Below, piece by piece: positions 8,286 through 18,340 of a stretch of DNA of 64,000 nucleotides. Both the position numbers and the translations under genes were made by a program. The notes under the pieces were generated by a model that did no database searches, was not told the origin of the DNA, and saw nothing but the letters and a program-made list of their open reading frames with translations. The stretch lies in NCBI GenBank assembly GCA_025360525.1, contig JANYCA010000172.1, positions 1 through 64,000 of the forward strand. The letters run 5' to 3'. This stretch comes from Chitinophagaceae bacterium. Lineage in GTDB: Bacteria; Bacteroidota; Bacteroidia; Chitinophagales; Chitinophagaceae. Numbering within the stretch: the stretch's first letter is position 1; each line of letters begins with the position of its first letter.

Positions 8286-9674
8286 ATGAATAAACAATTA
8301 AGGAATTATTTACAAAAATCGCTGGTAACCCTTGACCTGATAGTATTAAATGTTGTTTTTTTATTCACAAGATTTATTCTGGAAAGCAGGGTAGAAGGTG
8401 CAGATTTTAGGAGTTATTTTGGATTCTGGTTGGCATTAAATGCTTTTTGGATAGTGATATCGCTCGTATTCAGAACCTATTCGGATAATAGCATTACCAA
8501 CTTTGAATATTTCACCAAGAGAACCTCACAGGTATTTTTATTGTGGATTATTGCTACGCTATGCTATCTTTTCTTCTCCCGGCAGTTTGAAGTTTCCAGA
8601 ATTTTTATATTGCTAACCATTATTTTTTTTGGTGTCGGTTTGTTCATCAACAGGTTTTTATACCTGGGCCTGAATAATTACTTCAAAAACAGAAACCATC
8701 TTTTTAATAAAGTTATAATTATTGGCTACAACGAGACTGCAAAAAAACTGGAAAGCTATTTTGAAGAAGACGGATTTAATACCCATCTTTTAGGTTTTAT
8801 TGAAGATGAAAAAAACATCCACGAATTAACACATCACCCAATATTAGCAGACATTGAACACACCATCCAAACAGCCATTGATCTTGATGCACAGGAAATA
8901 TATTCAACCATTACACCAGAACAGAATAATTTTATTTACACACTAATGAACAGAGCGGAAACTGAATGTATCCGCTTTAAAGTAGTTCCGGATTTATCCA
9001 TTTTTATTAATAAGCCTGTAATAATTAATTATATCCGGGAACTTCCTATCTTATCCCTGAGAAGTGAGCCTTTGGACGACGTAGGCAACAGGGTTAAAAA
9101 AAGGGCCTTGGATGTAGTTGTAAGCACACTGGTAATTATTTTTATATTATCCTGGTTAGTACCCATTATAAGTTTGTTGATTTATCTTGAATCAAAAGGC
9201 CCCATTTTCTTTTCGCAGTTACGGTCGGGAAAAAACAATAAAACGTTTTATTGTTACAAATTCAGAAGCATGAAAGTGAACAAGGAATCGGACAGTAAAC
9301 AAGCTACCCGTGACGACGCACGGGTTACAAGAATCGGTAGGTTTTTACGCAAATCAAGCCTTGATGAATTCCCTCAATTTGTAAATGTTTTTAAAGGAGA
9401 GATGAGTTTGGTAGGGCCAAGGCCACATATGGTAAAGCATACCTCTGATTATTCCAAAATTGTTGACCAATATATGATACGCCAGTTTCTTAAGCCGGGC
9501 ATTACCGGATGGGCGCAGATAAATGGCTACAGGGGAGAAATAACAGACGATGAGCAAATAATCAACCGGGTAAATGAAGATCTTTGGTACCTCGAAAACT
9601 GGAATATTTGGCTTGACATAAGAATATTATTTCTTACTGTTTACAAGGTATTTAAAGATGATAAGGCATTTTAG
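8286..9674 (+). CDS. Polyprenyl-phosphate sugar-1-phosphate transferase (WcaJ/WbaP type)
   Basis: A 462-residue inner-membrane enzyme that starts exopolysaccharide or O-antigen repeat units by moving a sugar phosphate from a nucleotide sugar to undecaprenyl phosphate. The N-terminal half has four hydrophobic helices, then a CoA-binding-like domain (VIIIGYNETAKKLESYF near 145). From residue 275 the bacterial sugar-transferase domain begins: KRALDVVVSTLVIIF membrane re-entrant helix, YKFRSM, TRIGRFLRKSSLDEFPQ, LVGPRPH and LKPGITGWAQ, all core motifs. Unlike many relatives it stands alone, with no glycosyltransferases, Wzx or Wzy nearby, so the rest of the pathway must be elsewhere. The sugar is not predictable from this sequence. 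Confidence 0.92.
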   Translation: MNKQLRNYLQKSLVTLDLIVLNVVFLFTRFILESRVEGADFRSYFGFWLALNAFWIVISLVFRTYSDNSITNFEYFTKRTSQVFLLWIIATLCYLFFSRQFEVSRIFILLTIIFFGVGLFINRFLYLGLNNYFKNRNHLFNKVIIIGYNETAKKLESYFEEDGFNTHLLGFIEDEKNIHELTHHPILADIEHTIQTAIDLDAQEIYSTITPEQNNFIYTLMNRAETECIRFKVVPDLSIFINKPVIINYIRELPILSLRSEPLDDVGNRVKKRALDVVVSTLVIIFILSWLVPIISLLIYLESKGPIFFSQLRSGKNNKTFYCYKFRSMKVNKESDSKQATRDDARVTRIGRFLRKSSLDEFPQFVNVFKGEMSLVGPRPHMVKHTSDYSKIVDQYMIRQFLKPGITGWAQINGYRGEITDDEQIINRVNEDLWYLENWNIWLDIRILFLTVYKVFKDDKAF

Positions 9675-9735
9675 TTTTTTACTAAATTCATTAAAAAAGC
9701 TGCTCCCAATTCAGACACTTCATACGCTCTCTGAA

Positions 9736-10809
9736 TTAAGCAATGTCTATTAGTTTTTCTAAATAAATATCCTGTATGGCGTTTAGTAATTTCACCCCAT
9801 CCGCCAACGGTTTTTGAAAAGCTTTTCTTCCAGATATTAATCCCATACCGCCAGCACGTTTATTGATGATAGCCGTAATTACAGCTTCTTTTAAATCTGC
9901 CTTCCCGGCAGAAGCTCCGCCGGAATTGATTAACCCTGCCCTTCCCATAAAACAATTTAAAACCTGGTACCTGCATAAATCAATAGGATGATCAGTTGCA
10001 AGATTTGTGTACATGCGCTCATCCAACTTTCCGTAGCTGCTGTCACCACTGTTGAGTGCTTTAAACCCGCCATTATTTTCAGGTAATTTTTGCTTTATAA
10101 TATCAGCCTGAATGGTTACCCCTAAATAATTTGCCTGCCCGGTAAGGTCTGCTGAAACATGGTAATCTACCCCACCCTTTTTAAAAGCATCATTCCTTAA
10201 ATAACACCATAAAACGGTGGCCATCCCTAGTTGGTGCGCTTCTTCAAAAGTCTTCGCCACTTCTACAATTTGCCTTTCAGACTCAGCCGATCCAAAATAA
10301 ATGGTGGCACCAACTGCAGCTGCGCCAAGATTCCAGGCATCTTTAACCGTACCAAACATTACCTGGTTGTATTTATTGGGATAAGTAAGTAATTCATTGT
10401 GGTTCATTTTAACAATAAAAGGAATTTTATGGGCATACTTACGGGCAACAATTGCCAACCCGCCAAAGGTGGAAGCAACGGCATTGCAACCACCTTCCAT
10501 AGCCAGTTTAATAATATTTTCGGGGTCAAAATATAAAGGGTTAATGGCGAAAGAAGCGCCGGCACTATGTTCTACCCCCTGGTCTATTGGCAAAACAGAT
10601 AAATAACCCGTTGCCCCCAACCTGCCATTATTAAAAATTTTATTGAGATTGCAGAGTGTAGGAATATTCCGGTTACTTAAAGCATACACCTCATTTACAA
10701 CATCCGCAGATGGAAGGTGTAGCAACTCTTTAGAGACTGTAAGGCACTGATGCGTTATAAGATTTTCATTTTCTTTACCAATCAATTCCAGTATTTGATA
10801 ATACGTCAT
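9736..10809 (-). CDS. fbaB: Class I fructose-bisphosphate aldolase, DhnA/FbaB type
   Basis: Cleaves or forms fructose-1,6-bisphosphate through a Schiff base in glycolysis and gluconeogenesis. The 357-residue product matches the E. coli FbaB length (350) and pattern: [18 protein letters not shown] near 70-87, [26 protein letters not shown], and the Schiff-base lysine in [15 protein letters not shown] (about Lys239), then the phosphate-binding [10 protein letters not shown] and [10 protein letters not shown]. It is not the common metal-dependent class II enzyme. It is convergent with the sugar-transferase gene and separated from the BlaI operon by 388 bp. Confidence 0.92.
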   Translation of the reverse strand: MTYYQILELIGKENENLITHQCLTVSKELLHLPSADVVNEVYALSNRNIPTLCNLNKIFNNGRLGATGYLSVLPIDQGVEHSAGASFAINPLYFDPENIIKLAMEGGCNAVASTFGGLAIVARKYAHKIPFIVKMNHNELLTYPNKYNQVMFGTVKDAWNLGAAAVGATIYFGSAESERQIVEVAKTFEEAHQLGMATVLWCYLRNDAFKKGGVDYHVSADLTGQANYLGVTIQADIIKQKLPENNGGFKALNSGDSSYGKLDERMYTNLATDHPIDLCRYQVLNCFMGRAGLINSGGASAGKADLKEAVITAIINKRAGGMGLISGRKAFQKPLADGVKLLNAIQDIYLEKLIDIA

Positions 10810-11197
10810 AAAAAAAATTTAGTGTGCTTTAATATTTTAACTCAGATAAAAATGATACCGATTTAAGAGACAATCTTTAAACAATTTTTTTGGTAACCGG
10901 CTTTCGTTTTTTATGGCGTCGATATTGGCGACGCTCCATTCAAAAGTAGTTTTCCATGGCATCATTAGCCTTCTGTTGCAAAGCCTCCCAACTAAACCTA
11001 AACAACTTCTTTGCTAGTTAAATGCTACATACAACGCTTGCAAATATCCCGCCACATTACTCAATACAATGTAAACAATTCCATTGTCCAAACCATCTTT
11101 GTTCAGCGTATTTTGTCCGGGTATTTTACCATTCATTGATAAGAAAGTTTGTTTATTGGAATAGTTTTTTATATTTACATACGAAACAAGTCGTACT
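10810..11197. other. Intergenic region with coding relics
   Basis: 388 bp between divergent genes. On the minus strand two short frames read like protein: one at 11014-11136 (41 codons including stop, MNGKIPGQNTLNKDGLDNG then VYIVLSN and LQALYVAF) and, in another frame just below it, a stretch reading FSWEALQQKANDAMENYF before a stop. A GCGTCG/CGACGC hairpin sits at 10916-10934. These may be fragments of a decayed gene, the first perhaps resembling a T9SS type A tail, but similarity is weak. The right end carries the blaI operator candidate. Confidence 0.35.
11180..11195. promoter_or_regulatory. Candidate BlaI operator
   Basis: A 16-bp dyad, TACGA-AACAAG-TCGTA, ends 2 bp before the start codon of the BlaI-family gene. 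Size, arm sequence (TAC...GTA) and position agree with BlaI/MecI boxes (TACnACA-n-TGTnGTA type) used for autorepression. Binding is inferred, not shown. Confidence 0.6.
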
Positions 11198-11575
11198 ATG
11201 ACATTAATTAAAAATAACCGGCCAACAGAAAGTGAACTAGAGATACTCCAGGTACTTTGGCAAAAAAAATCCGCTACTGTAAGAGATGTTCATGAGGTAA
11301 TTCTTACAACTAAAGATGCAGGGTATACCACCACGCTCAAACTAATGCAGATTATGTTTGAAAAGGGGCTGGTAACACGGGATAGCAGCAACAAAACGCA
11401 TATTTATCAGCCAGCCGTTAGCAAGGAGAAAACACAGACTTTGTTTGTAAATAAAATGATTGATTCTCTTTTTGCCGGGTCCCCTGCTCAATTGGTTATG
11501 CAGGCGTTGGGCAATCACAAAGCATCAAAAGAAGAGCTGGAAGAAATCAGCAATTTTTTAAAAAATATCAAATAA
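11198..11575 (+). CDS. blaI: BlaI/MecI/CopY-family transcriptional repressor
   Basis: A 125-residue winged-helix repressor. The family pattern is clear: PTESELEILQVLWQKKSATVRDVHEVI, then TTLKLMQIMFEKGLVTRD as the recognition wing, then a C-terminal dimerisation helix region (FVNKMIDSLFAGSPAQLVMQAL). Members bind dyads upstream of their own operon and are released when a partner M56 protease triggers their cleavage. The next gene, 9 bp downstream, encodes such a protease, and a dyad lies directly before the start. No beta-lactamase gene is nearby, so the regulated targets are unknown. Confidence 0.9.
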   Translation: MTLIKNNRPTESELEILQVLWQKKSATVRDVHEVILTTKDAGYTTTLKLMQIMFEKGLVTRDSSNKTHIYQPAVSKEKTQTLFVNKMIDSLFAGSPAQLVMQALGNHKASKEELEEISNFLKNIK

Positions 11576-11584
11576 GCACCCCTT

Positions 11585-13057
11585 ATGCCAACAATTGTTG
11601 CAGATCAACAACATTTATTGCAAGCCATTGGCTGGGGTATATTACATAGCTTTTGGCAGGCGCCTTTATTATGGCTAACCTATTTACTAGCCACAAAGGG
11701 CAAGGAAAAAATTCCTGCAATTGTTAAGTACAACCTAAGCCTTGTATGTTTATTGGCTGCTCCGTGTTGGTTTTTGTATACGATCGTTCAGCATCATTAT
11801 TTGCTGCAAAACCCCGGCATTTCCACCATTAATTTCATTTCGATTTCGCTGCCGGATATCTCAGCAAAAATCATCCAGTTACTTCCTTATCTTTCTTTAG
11901 GATACCTGGCCTTGCTGGTTTTTTATCTACTGCATTTCATTCAGCAGTATTTATCCTTAATGCCACTGCGCAATAAAGGATTAATAAAAGCTCCCATTGA
12001 TACCCGGTTGTTTACAAACCAAACTGCCATGCACGCCGGCATTAAAAAAAATGTACAAATATGGCTCACCAATAAAATAGATGTACCATCCGTATCAGGC
12101 TTTTTTAAACCCGTCATTTTATTACCTGTTGCATTGCTTAACCAGCTAACTATCCGGCAGGCTGAAGCGATCATCATCCACGAGTTGGCACATATAAAAA
12201 GAAACGATTACCTCGTCAACTTTTTTCAAATAATTGCCGAATTGGTGTTGTTTTTTAACCCTTTTGCAAAGTTGCTGGGTTCCATTGCAAGGCAGGAACG
12301 GGAGAATTGCTGTGATGATTGGGTACTCAATTATCAATACAACAAACATGACTATGCCAGCGCATTGGTATTGATAGAACAACAACGCAACCAAAAACTA
12401 TTGCTGGCTATGGCCGCAACAAACGGCCGGAAAAATTTATTAAAAAGAGTTCAACGAATATGTACTTCCGATCCTGTTAACAAAATAAACCTGCAACAAC
12501 AATTAAAAATAATGATTGCAGGGTTGGCTGTATTGATAGCAATGGTTTTTCTATTGCCTGCATTTCAGCAGCCGCTAAAACTTGCTGATAAAACAACCGC
12601 TTTTAGCCACCTCATCGTTCCAAAACAATTGATAATTTCCATTGTTGAAAAGCCTGACCTATTTGCAAATTCCGAACTTGTACCAACAAAGTCTAAAAAT
12701 AAGAACAGGATAAAAAATAAGAAAACTGACATAGTTAAAAATAAAGGAGGTGTTGAAGAAGGCCCTTCAACAATTGCATTGCTTAATAATGAATTGCTTA
12801 AAGCAGAGCAGGAAATTGACATCTTATCAAAACAAATAGCAGATAAATCAGTAGTAACATCCTCACCGGTATTTGTAAAAGTAGAAGAAGAAATATCAGG
12901 TTCACCTAAGAAAACGACGTTTTACCTGGAGTTAAAAAATGACAATGGTCTGGCCACTATCAAGCCACTGGCCGTAATAAGTACCTCTTTACCAGGCAAG
13001 AAAATAAAGACCAGCAAACCAATAAAAATTATCAGGAAGAAAAGGGTTACCACTTAA
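11585..13057 (+). CDS. M56 (BlaR1/MecR1-like) membrane metallopeptidase
   Basis: A 490-residue inner-membrane protein paired with the BlaI repressor. The first 130 residues contain three to four transmembrane helices; the zinc motif HELAH is at residues 199-203 in IIHELAHIKRNDYLVN, and a further glutamate-containing stretch (ARQERENCCDDWVL) follows. One more hydrophobic segment (MIAGLAVLIAMVFLLP) lies near 305-320. The C-terminal 160 residues are lysine-rich, low-complexity, predicted periplasmic, and have no penicillin-binding sensor domain, so this is not a classical beta-lactam sensor. The probable role is signal-induced proteolysis leading to BlaI inactivation; the signal is unknown. Confidence 0.87.
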   Translation: MPTIVADQQHLLQAIGWGILHSFWQAPLLWLTYLLATKGKEKIPAIVKYNLSLVCLLAAPCWFLYTIVQHHYLLQNPGISTINFISISLPDISAKIIQLLPYLSLGYLALLVFYLLHFIQQYLSLMPLRNKGLIKAPIDTRLFTNQTAMHAGIKKNVQIWLTNKIDVPSVSGFFKPVILLPVALLNQLTIRQAEAIIIHELAHIKRNDYLVNFFQIIAELVLFFNPFAKLLGSIARQERENCCDDWVLNYQYNKHDYASALVLIEQQRNQKLLLAMAATNGRKNLLKRVQRICTSDPVNKINLQQQLKIMIAGLAVLIAMVFLLPAFQQPLKLADKTTAFSHLIVPKQLIISIVEKPDLFANSELVPTKSKNKNRIKNKKTDIVKNKGGVEEGPSTIALLNNELLKAEQEIDILSKQIADKSVVTSSPVFVKVEEEISGSPKKTTFYLELKNDNGLATIKPLAVISTSLPGKKIKTSKPIKIIRKKRVTT

Positions 13058-13072
13058 AACAACACTATTTGT

Positions 13073-16000
13073 TTATTTAATAATGGTAACATACCCCGTC
13101 ATCGACTTTCTGCCACTGCCTGGTTCTATCACGTAATAATAAGTACCAAATGGCAACTCCCTGCCCTTGTATTTGCCATCCCAACCGGGTGCATTGTAAC
13201 CATTGGCTTGATATACCACCTGGCCGCTTCTGTTAAATACCTGTATTTTACAAGTAGGATATGCATCTAAATATTGAATAGTCCAGTTTTCATTAATGCC
13301 ATCTCCATTGGGTGTAAATGTATTGGGGATAACCGGAGCTCTTAATAAAGTCACCAGTACTAAGTCGGTTGATCTGCATCCACCGTTTGCCGTAACTGTA
13401 AAAAGGTAACTAATGGTATCAACTGTTAATCCACTTACCGTTGGTTGTAATATGGTTGAGTTACTTAAATAGCTGTTGGGTAACCACAAAAATTGCAAGC
13501 CATCACCGGTTGCAGTTGCACCAAGTGTTATCTGTCCACCTTCTAACAAAACCTTGTCTGGTCCGGCATTTATTAGCGGAAAAGCAAATACTGTAAACGG
13601 TTTTGCAACCGTATCCTTACAGCCAAAATTGTTCTCTGCCTGTAAAACTACATTGTAATTTTTTGCATCGCTGAACGTTTGGGCTGTAGGCAATTGCTGA
13701 CTTACGATCTGTCCATTTCCAAAATTCCACAACCATTTATTTACAACTCCATCAGCGCCATTGCTATTATCACTAAAGCGAACTGATTGGTTTTGACAAA
13801 TACTAATACTATCCGATTTAAAATCGGCCACTGGCTGTGGATGCAATGTATTAACTGAAATGATGGTACTTTTTTTACAACCTTCCCCACTTGTAACCTG
13901 CAGGCTGACATTGTAAATACGCACTGCTGAAAACTGGTGTTCAGGATTTTTTGAGGTGGAAGTATTGTTTAAACTTGCAGCATCATCAAAATTCCATAAG
14001 TAGGTAAATGCGTTGGTAGTGCCATCATAAATAGTAGATGTATCGGTAAAAGCAGCAATGGGATTAGGCATACAAATACTGGCCGGAAATTTAAAACCAG
14101 GAACCGGCAAGGGATTCACCACCACAAGCTTTTGGCGGGTTACCTTACAACCATTGCTGGTAGTTACAGTAAGTGTAACTGTATAATTTCCATTTACAGT
14201 AAACGTATGCACAACAGCCGCAGCACTTGGGTTGATAAATCCGGGGCTTCCGTCACCAAAATTCCAGCTCCAGGTGCTAATACTGCCCACACCTGCGGGC
14301 ACCGTTGAAGAATCGGTAAACCTAACTGCATTGGAAGCACAAACAGGTGTACTGTTGCCAAAATTAGCAATGGCTGGTGCCAATACTTTTATCGTTTGAA
14401 ATACGCTGTCAACACAACCGGCATTGGAAGTAAACGTGTATTTAATGCCGTGATTTCCGGTACCAACAGTTGCAGGTGTAAAAAGCCCTGCACTGTTTAT
14501 TCCAGCGCCCGAATAAACGCCGGTGCCCGGCAGTGCGCCCGTTTCTGCTGCCTGTGTTACCTGGTAAATAACTGCATCAGGACAAACATCCGGTATTAAA
14601 TTAAATATCAGCCTTGGCACAGCAAAAACGGTAACCTGCAAGATTTTTTCGTTGGTGCATGTTGCGCCGGAATAGGCGAGGTATCTTATGCTAAATTGTT
14701 TTGTTAATGGGGATTGAAAAGCTGGATAGCGATGCTTGTAAAATTTACCCAATGCAGGCAAATCATCTGTTTCAACGCCTGTGGGGGCATTCACATTATC
14801 CCAGTAAATAAGCACCTTGGTAATATTACCAAAATTAACGGTGGAGTTATCTTTTATAGCCACAGAATCGTTGCCGCAATAGCCGGAAAGATTTTGAATA
14901 GAGAAATCAGCCAGTGGCTTGTCGCCATTAACTGTAAAGGATTGTGCCAATGAATCTACACAGCCATTGTTACTGATAACAACCAATGTTGCTGTATAAT
15001 TTCCAATAGCACTGTATCGATGTGCAGGATTTTTTACACTAGAAATATTATTGGAAGGGGTAGCATTAGTATCTCCAAAATTCCAGGCCCATTTGGTGAT
15101 ACTGCCTGCTACTATCGCAGAAGTGTCAATAAAAACAGCCGACGCATCACTGAGGCAAACCTCGGGAGATATAAAACCAGGCGTTGGCAAAGGACTTACA
15201 ACAATATTTTTTGAAAGGGGTAAAGCATTGGCGCAGCCTTTATCTGTCTTCAATTGCAGCGTTACCGGGTAGGTGCCGGCATTGGCATATTGGTATAAAA
15301 AAGGTTTTCCATTATTGATTAAAGAATCTGGCCTGCCATTGCCGAAACTCCATATCCATTGATTGATATTTCCGGATGCAGTTGTTGATTTATCTGTAAT
15401 GGTTACATTATTTTTTTCGCAGGTAGGCGTAGATACCGAAAAAGAAGGAACAGGTAAGCTATTTATGATTACTTGTTTTGTACTCGTATCGCTTATGCAA
15501 CCTTTATCAGTTTTTATCCAATGCTTAATAAAAAAAGTATCCGCTGCAAGGTAGGTATGGCTTAGAATTTGCCCCGTGCCCTGTGCAGTGTTATCTCCAA
15601 AATTCCAAAACCAATCGGTTATTGCACTGCCCTGCCCGTTGCTGCTGCTGGCTAAAGCTGTTGCAACATTTAAACAGTTTTCTACAACAAGGTTAAATGA
15701 AGCGGTGGGCTTTTGATATAAATTTTTAAACAACATGACTGTATCGTCCACACAACCTGCAGCGCTGGTAACCTGCAGTTGTATTTTAAAGGGACCTGTA
15801 CCCGAGCTGTACAAATGAGCCGGGCTTTTTATCGTGGCTGTATCAAGGTTGCCTGAAGATGGTTCTCCAAATGTCCACTTCCATTTAAATGCACCTTGAG
15901 TTCCATCTGCAATAGTGCTTGCGTCTGTAAACCGAGCTACCTGGTATGGCAGACAAACAGTAGCCGGCATAATAAAACCGGATACTGGATTGGGGTTGAT

Positions 16001-18247
16001 GGTAAATGTTTTTGCAATGCTGATACTCTTACAACCACTGGCTGTAGCCACTTGCATCGATGCCGTTACAATACCTGCTTTTATATAACTATGCAAGCGG
16101 GTTGTATTGTTTGCAACAGTATCGCTGGTACCATCACCAAAATTCCAATAACTTTTTTCAATAATACCCGGCGGTGCTATAGAAGAAAGATCCGTAAAGA
16201 TTAAAGCCTTATCTACACACAAAGGTGCGGCAATAGTAAAGCTGGCAACCGGCACTTCCGTAACAACTATTTGCCTGGTGGAAACACTACTGATACAGCC
16301 CACATTACTAATCAAACTAAATTTCACTTCATAAGTTCCGGCATTTGCATATTTATGTACCGGGTTGTGTAGGTTGCTTACAGAGTTGTCGCCAAAATCC
16401 CAGGTCCATCGGTAAGAATAAGTACCTTCATCGTAGTTAGAAATGTCGGTAAAATGCACAGAGTCCGAAACACAACCATTGTGTTCCCATTCAAAATTAG
16501 TTACCGGCGGGTTCTTTACAAAGATGGTATCATCCTTTGTTTGGGTGTTGCCACAACCATCCGTTCCGGCTGTACCTGCTGTTATAGCAACGGGGTAATT
16601 TCCAGACGGGCAGTATGAATAGGCTGTTGGTAATTTGTAGCGCCATACCTGTTTACCATTAATAAAAAAGGTACTATCCGCTACCGGGTTTGCAATGGTA
16701 ACATTAGGCGTTTGAAAGCCTTTAAAATCCCAGAATAACGATAGCGGTTCGTAAGGATAGGTAATTGAGAAATAAAAAGGCGTGCAGGCACATGCAGTAT
16801 TTAATCCTGAAATATTTAAGGGGTTGATAGGCGTAATATAGTTGTACAAATCTTTCAGGTTTGTACCGGCATTGTAGCCATACGATTCAAAACCACCGTA
16901 TCCATAGGCAATGGCATTAAACCCGCTATCAGCCTTCAATGTGTGTGCACCAGAAATAACCGGAATTTGAGCATAGCTATATTTAGCATCCTGGGGATGT
17001 GGCACAAAACTATAACTACCGGCAGTACCTGTTGCTGAGAAAGATGCTACCGCCGAGGTTTTAATAATTACATTAATCCAATGATCCAGTATGTTGGCGT
17101 TAGGAGTTGAGTTAACCAATACCTCATCGATTGTTTGTTCAACCGGGCTTAAATAGATCATCTCCGGATCGCCAAGGCTGCCAATAAAGTTATTACCGCA
17201 AGTACTGGCAGTGGTTATGTATTGTGCCACCATTATTGGTTGGTTTGCTTCAATTAACTGTGGTTTGTCACTAATAGGGAAATCATAATAAAAACTATTT
17301 ACAAGACCCGTTTGTACAACTCCGTTCAGCTTAACAATTGTGGAAGGATCAGTTACAGCAATGCGATAGTAATTAAAGGGCATGCTTTGGGTGGGAGCTG
17401 TTAAAAAACGTTTTCCCCATGCAGTTTTTGGGAATGCCTGCGCAATAAGATTATCTGAACTATTGGAAGCAGAACAACTGATTTTTATTTTTCCCGAACC
17501 GGAAAAGACAGCAATTTTTTTACAGGTTATACTACCATTACTGATAGAACGGATTTTAGATCCGGTTAAATCAACACCTGTAAAATTACCAGGACTGCCC
17601 CCAATCAATTGCCCCATTACATTATAGATTTCACCCTGGTTTAATGTTACTGTAAATGGAACATTGGCTGAATGATTTTGTGTATTGGCAGAAGGTGTAA
17701 TCTCTACTGTCGTTGAACCGGTATCGGCCGCTACCACAAAAAAGAAACTATTGGAAAAGTCCTCATTAGATACCTGTTTATAATTTATTGAGTAATATTC
17801 TTTGCCCAATGTATTGGTAGGAAACAACAAGGTGGCTCCGGAAACATTACCATTGTAAATATGGGTATACGCTACAACGGGCCTCGTACTGGTAACATGA
17901 ATTCCTGATGTAAAAAGGCCCTCACTTAATAGCCTTGCATCCTGTGCGCCAGACTTTGGTATTGGATTAGAAGTGACGATTGTACCTGCCGGTATATTGC
18001 TGATATTTTCTACATACCCCAACGCAGGAATTTCTATTTTAATGTTTGTAAATGTATTGGGGATACCTTCTGTTGCAAAATACAAAACCATCTCCTGGCC
18101 GTTGAACCCACCACCGCCACCGTTTGTTACAAACCTTACGTGATAACCATATCCCAACCAAAAATCCTTCCCTTTATTAGAAAAATCCTGTGCGAAGGAA
18201 GCGTACGAAATAAAAAAAATAAAAAAGGACAGATGGATTTTTCTCAT
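13073..18247 (-). CDS. Giant secreted IgGFc-like/PKD protein with T9SS type B sorting tail
   Basis: A 1724-residue protein with a Sec signal peptide (ending SYASFAQ). Residues about 22-470 resemble the IgGFc-binding N-terminal domain: NKGKDFWLGYGYHV, STRPVVAYTHIYNG, ATLLFPTNTLGKEYYSI and QPIMVAQYIT. Residues about 560-1590 contain roughly nine PKD domains, each with a W-x-W-x-FGD/FGN core such as WTWDFGDNS, SYWNFGDGT, WFWNFGDNT and WLWNFGNGQ. The last 85 residues form the gliding-motility-associated C-terminal (type B) sorting domain: IPNTFTPNGDGINENW, IQVFNRSGQVVY, GWDGKYKGRELPFGTYYYVI. It is therefore probably exported by T9SS and surface-attached or released. It is convergent with the M56 gene (15-bp gap) and has a structured leader upstream. 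Ligand and function are unknown. Confidence 0.88.
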   Translation of the reverse strand: MRKIHLSFFIFFISYASFAQDFSNKGKDFWLGYGYHVRFVTNGGGGGFNGQEMVLYFATEGIPNTFTNIKIEIPALGYVENISNIPAGTIVTSNPIPKSGAQDARLLSEGLFTSGIHVTSTRPVVAYTHIYNGNVSGATLLFPTNTLGKEYYSINYKQVSNEDFSNSFFFVVAADTGSTTVEITPSANTQNHSANVPFTVTLNQGEIYNVMGQLIGGSPGNFTGVDLTGSKIRSISNGSITCKKIAVFSGSGKIKISCSASNSSDNLIAQAFPKTAWGKRFLTAPTQSMPFNYYRIAVTDPSTIVKLNGVVQTGLVNSFYYDFPISDKPQLIEANQPIMVAQYITTASTCGNNFIGSLGDPEMIYLSPVEQTIDEVLVNSTPNANILDHWINVIIKTSAVASFSATGTAGSYSFVPHPQDAKYSYAQIPVISGAHTLKADSGFNAIAYGYGGFESYGYNAGTNLKDLYNYITPINPLNISGLNTACACTPFYFSITYPYEPLSLFWDFKGFQTPNVTIANPVADSTFFINGKQVWRYKLPTAYSYCPSGNYPVAITAGTAGTDGCGNTQTKDDTIFVKNPPVTNFEWEHNGCVSDSVHFTDISNYDEGTYSYRWTWDFGDNSVSNLHNPVHKYANAGTYEVKFSLISNVGCISSVSTRQIVVTEVPVASFTIAAPLCVDKALIFTDLSSIAPPGIIEKSYWNFGDGTSDTVANNTTRLHSYIKAGIVTASMQVATASGCKSISIAKTFTINPNPVSGFIMPATVCLPYQVARFTDASTIADGTQGAFKWKWTFGEPSSGNLDTATIKSPAHLYSSGTGPFKIQLQVTSAAGCVDDTVMLFKNLYQKPTASFNLVVENCLNVATALASSSNGQGSAITDWFWNFGDNTAQGTGQILSHTYLAADTFFIKHWIKTDKGCISDTSTKQVIINSLPVPSFSVSTPTCEKNNVTITDKSTTASGNINQWIWSFGNGRPDSLINNGKPFLYQYANAGTYPVTLQLKTDKGCANALPLSKNIVVSPLPTPGFISPEVCLSDASAVFIDTSAIVAGSITKWAWNFGDTNATPSNNISSVKNPAHRYSAIGNYTATLVVISNNGCVDSLAQSFTVNGDKPLADFSIQNLSGYCGNDSVAIKDNSTVNFGNITKVLIYWDNVNAPTGVETDDLPALGKFYKHRYPAFQSPLTKQFSIRYLAYSGATCTNEKILQVTVFAVPRLIFNLIPDVCPDAVIYQVTQAAETGALPGTGVYSGAGINSAGLFTPATVGTGNHGIKYTFTSNAGCVDSVFQTIKVLAPAIANFGNSTPVCASNAVRFTDSSTVPAGVGSISTWSWNFGDGSPGFINPSAAAVVHTFTVNGNYTVTLTVTTSNGCKVTRQKLVVVNPLPVPGFKFPASICMPNPIAAFTDTSTIYDGTTNAFTYLWNFDDAASLNNTSTSKNPEHQFSAVRIYNVSLQVTSGEGCKKSTIISVNTLHPQPVADFKSDSISICQNQSVRFSDNSNGADGVVNKWLWNFGNGQIVSQQLPTAQTFSDAKNYNVVLQAENNFGCKDTVAKPFTVFAFPLINAGPDKVLLEGGQITLGATATGDGLQFLWLPNSYLSNSTILQPTVSGLTVDTISYLFTVTANGGCRSTDLVLVTLLRAPVIPNTFTPNGDGINENWTIQYLDAYPTCKIQVFNRSGQVVYQANGYNAPGWDGKYKGRELPFGTYYYVIEPGSGRKSMTGYVTIIK

Positions 18248-18304
18248 TGGAACTTACTAAAATGTCAGGAAGTAAATTTAGCGAAAATAAAATGAGCAAC
18301 AGTT

Positions 18305-18340
18305 TAAAAAAGCAAAAGGCCCGATAGAAATCGAGCCTTT
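18305..18340 (-). terminator. Intrinsic terminator of the leader RNA
   Basis: The stem AAAGGCTCGAT/ATCGGGCCTTT (one mismatch, 4-nt loop, 18315-18340) is followed on the minus strand by GCTTTTTT. It lies upstream of, not after, the 1724-residue gene, so it ends a transcript that begins between 18440 and 18660. Confidence 0.75.

Noticed and set aside
10916..10934. GCGTCG/CGACGC hairpin considered as a terminator for the aldolase gene
   Set aside because: It lies upstream of the aldolase start, not after its stop, and has no adjacent U-run in a useful direction.
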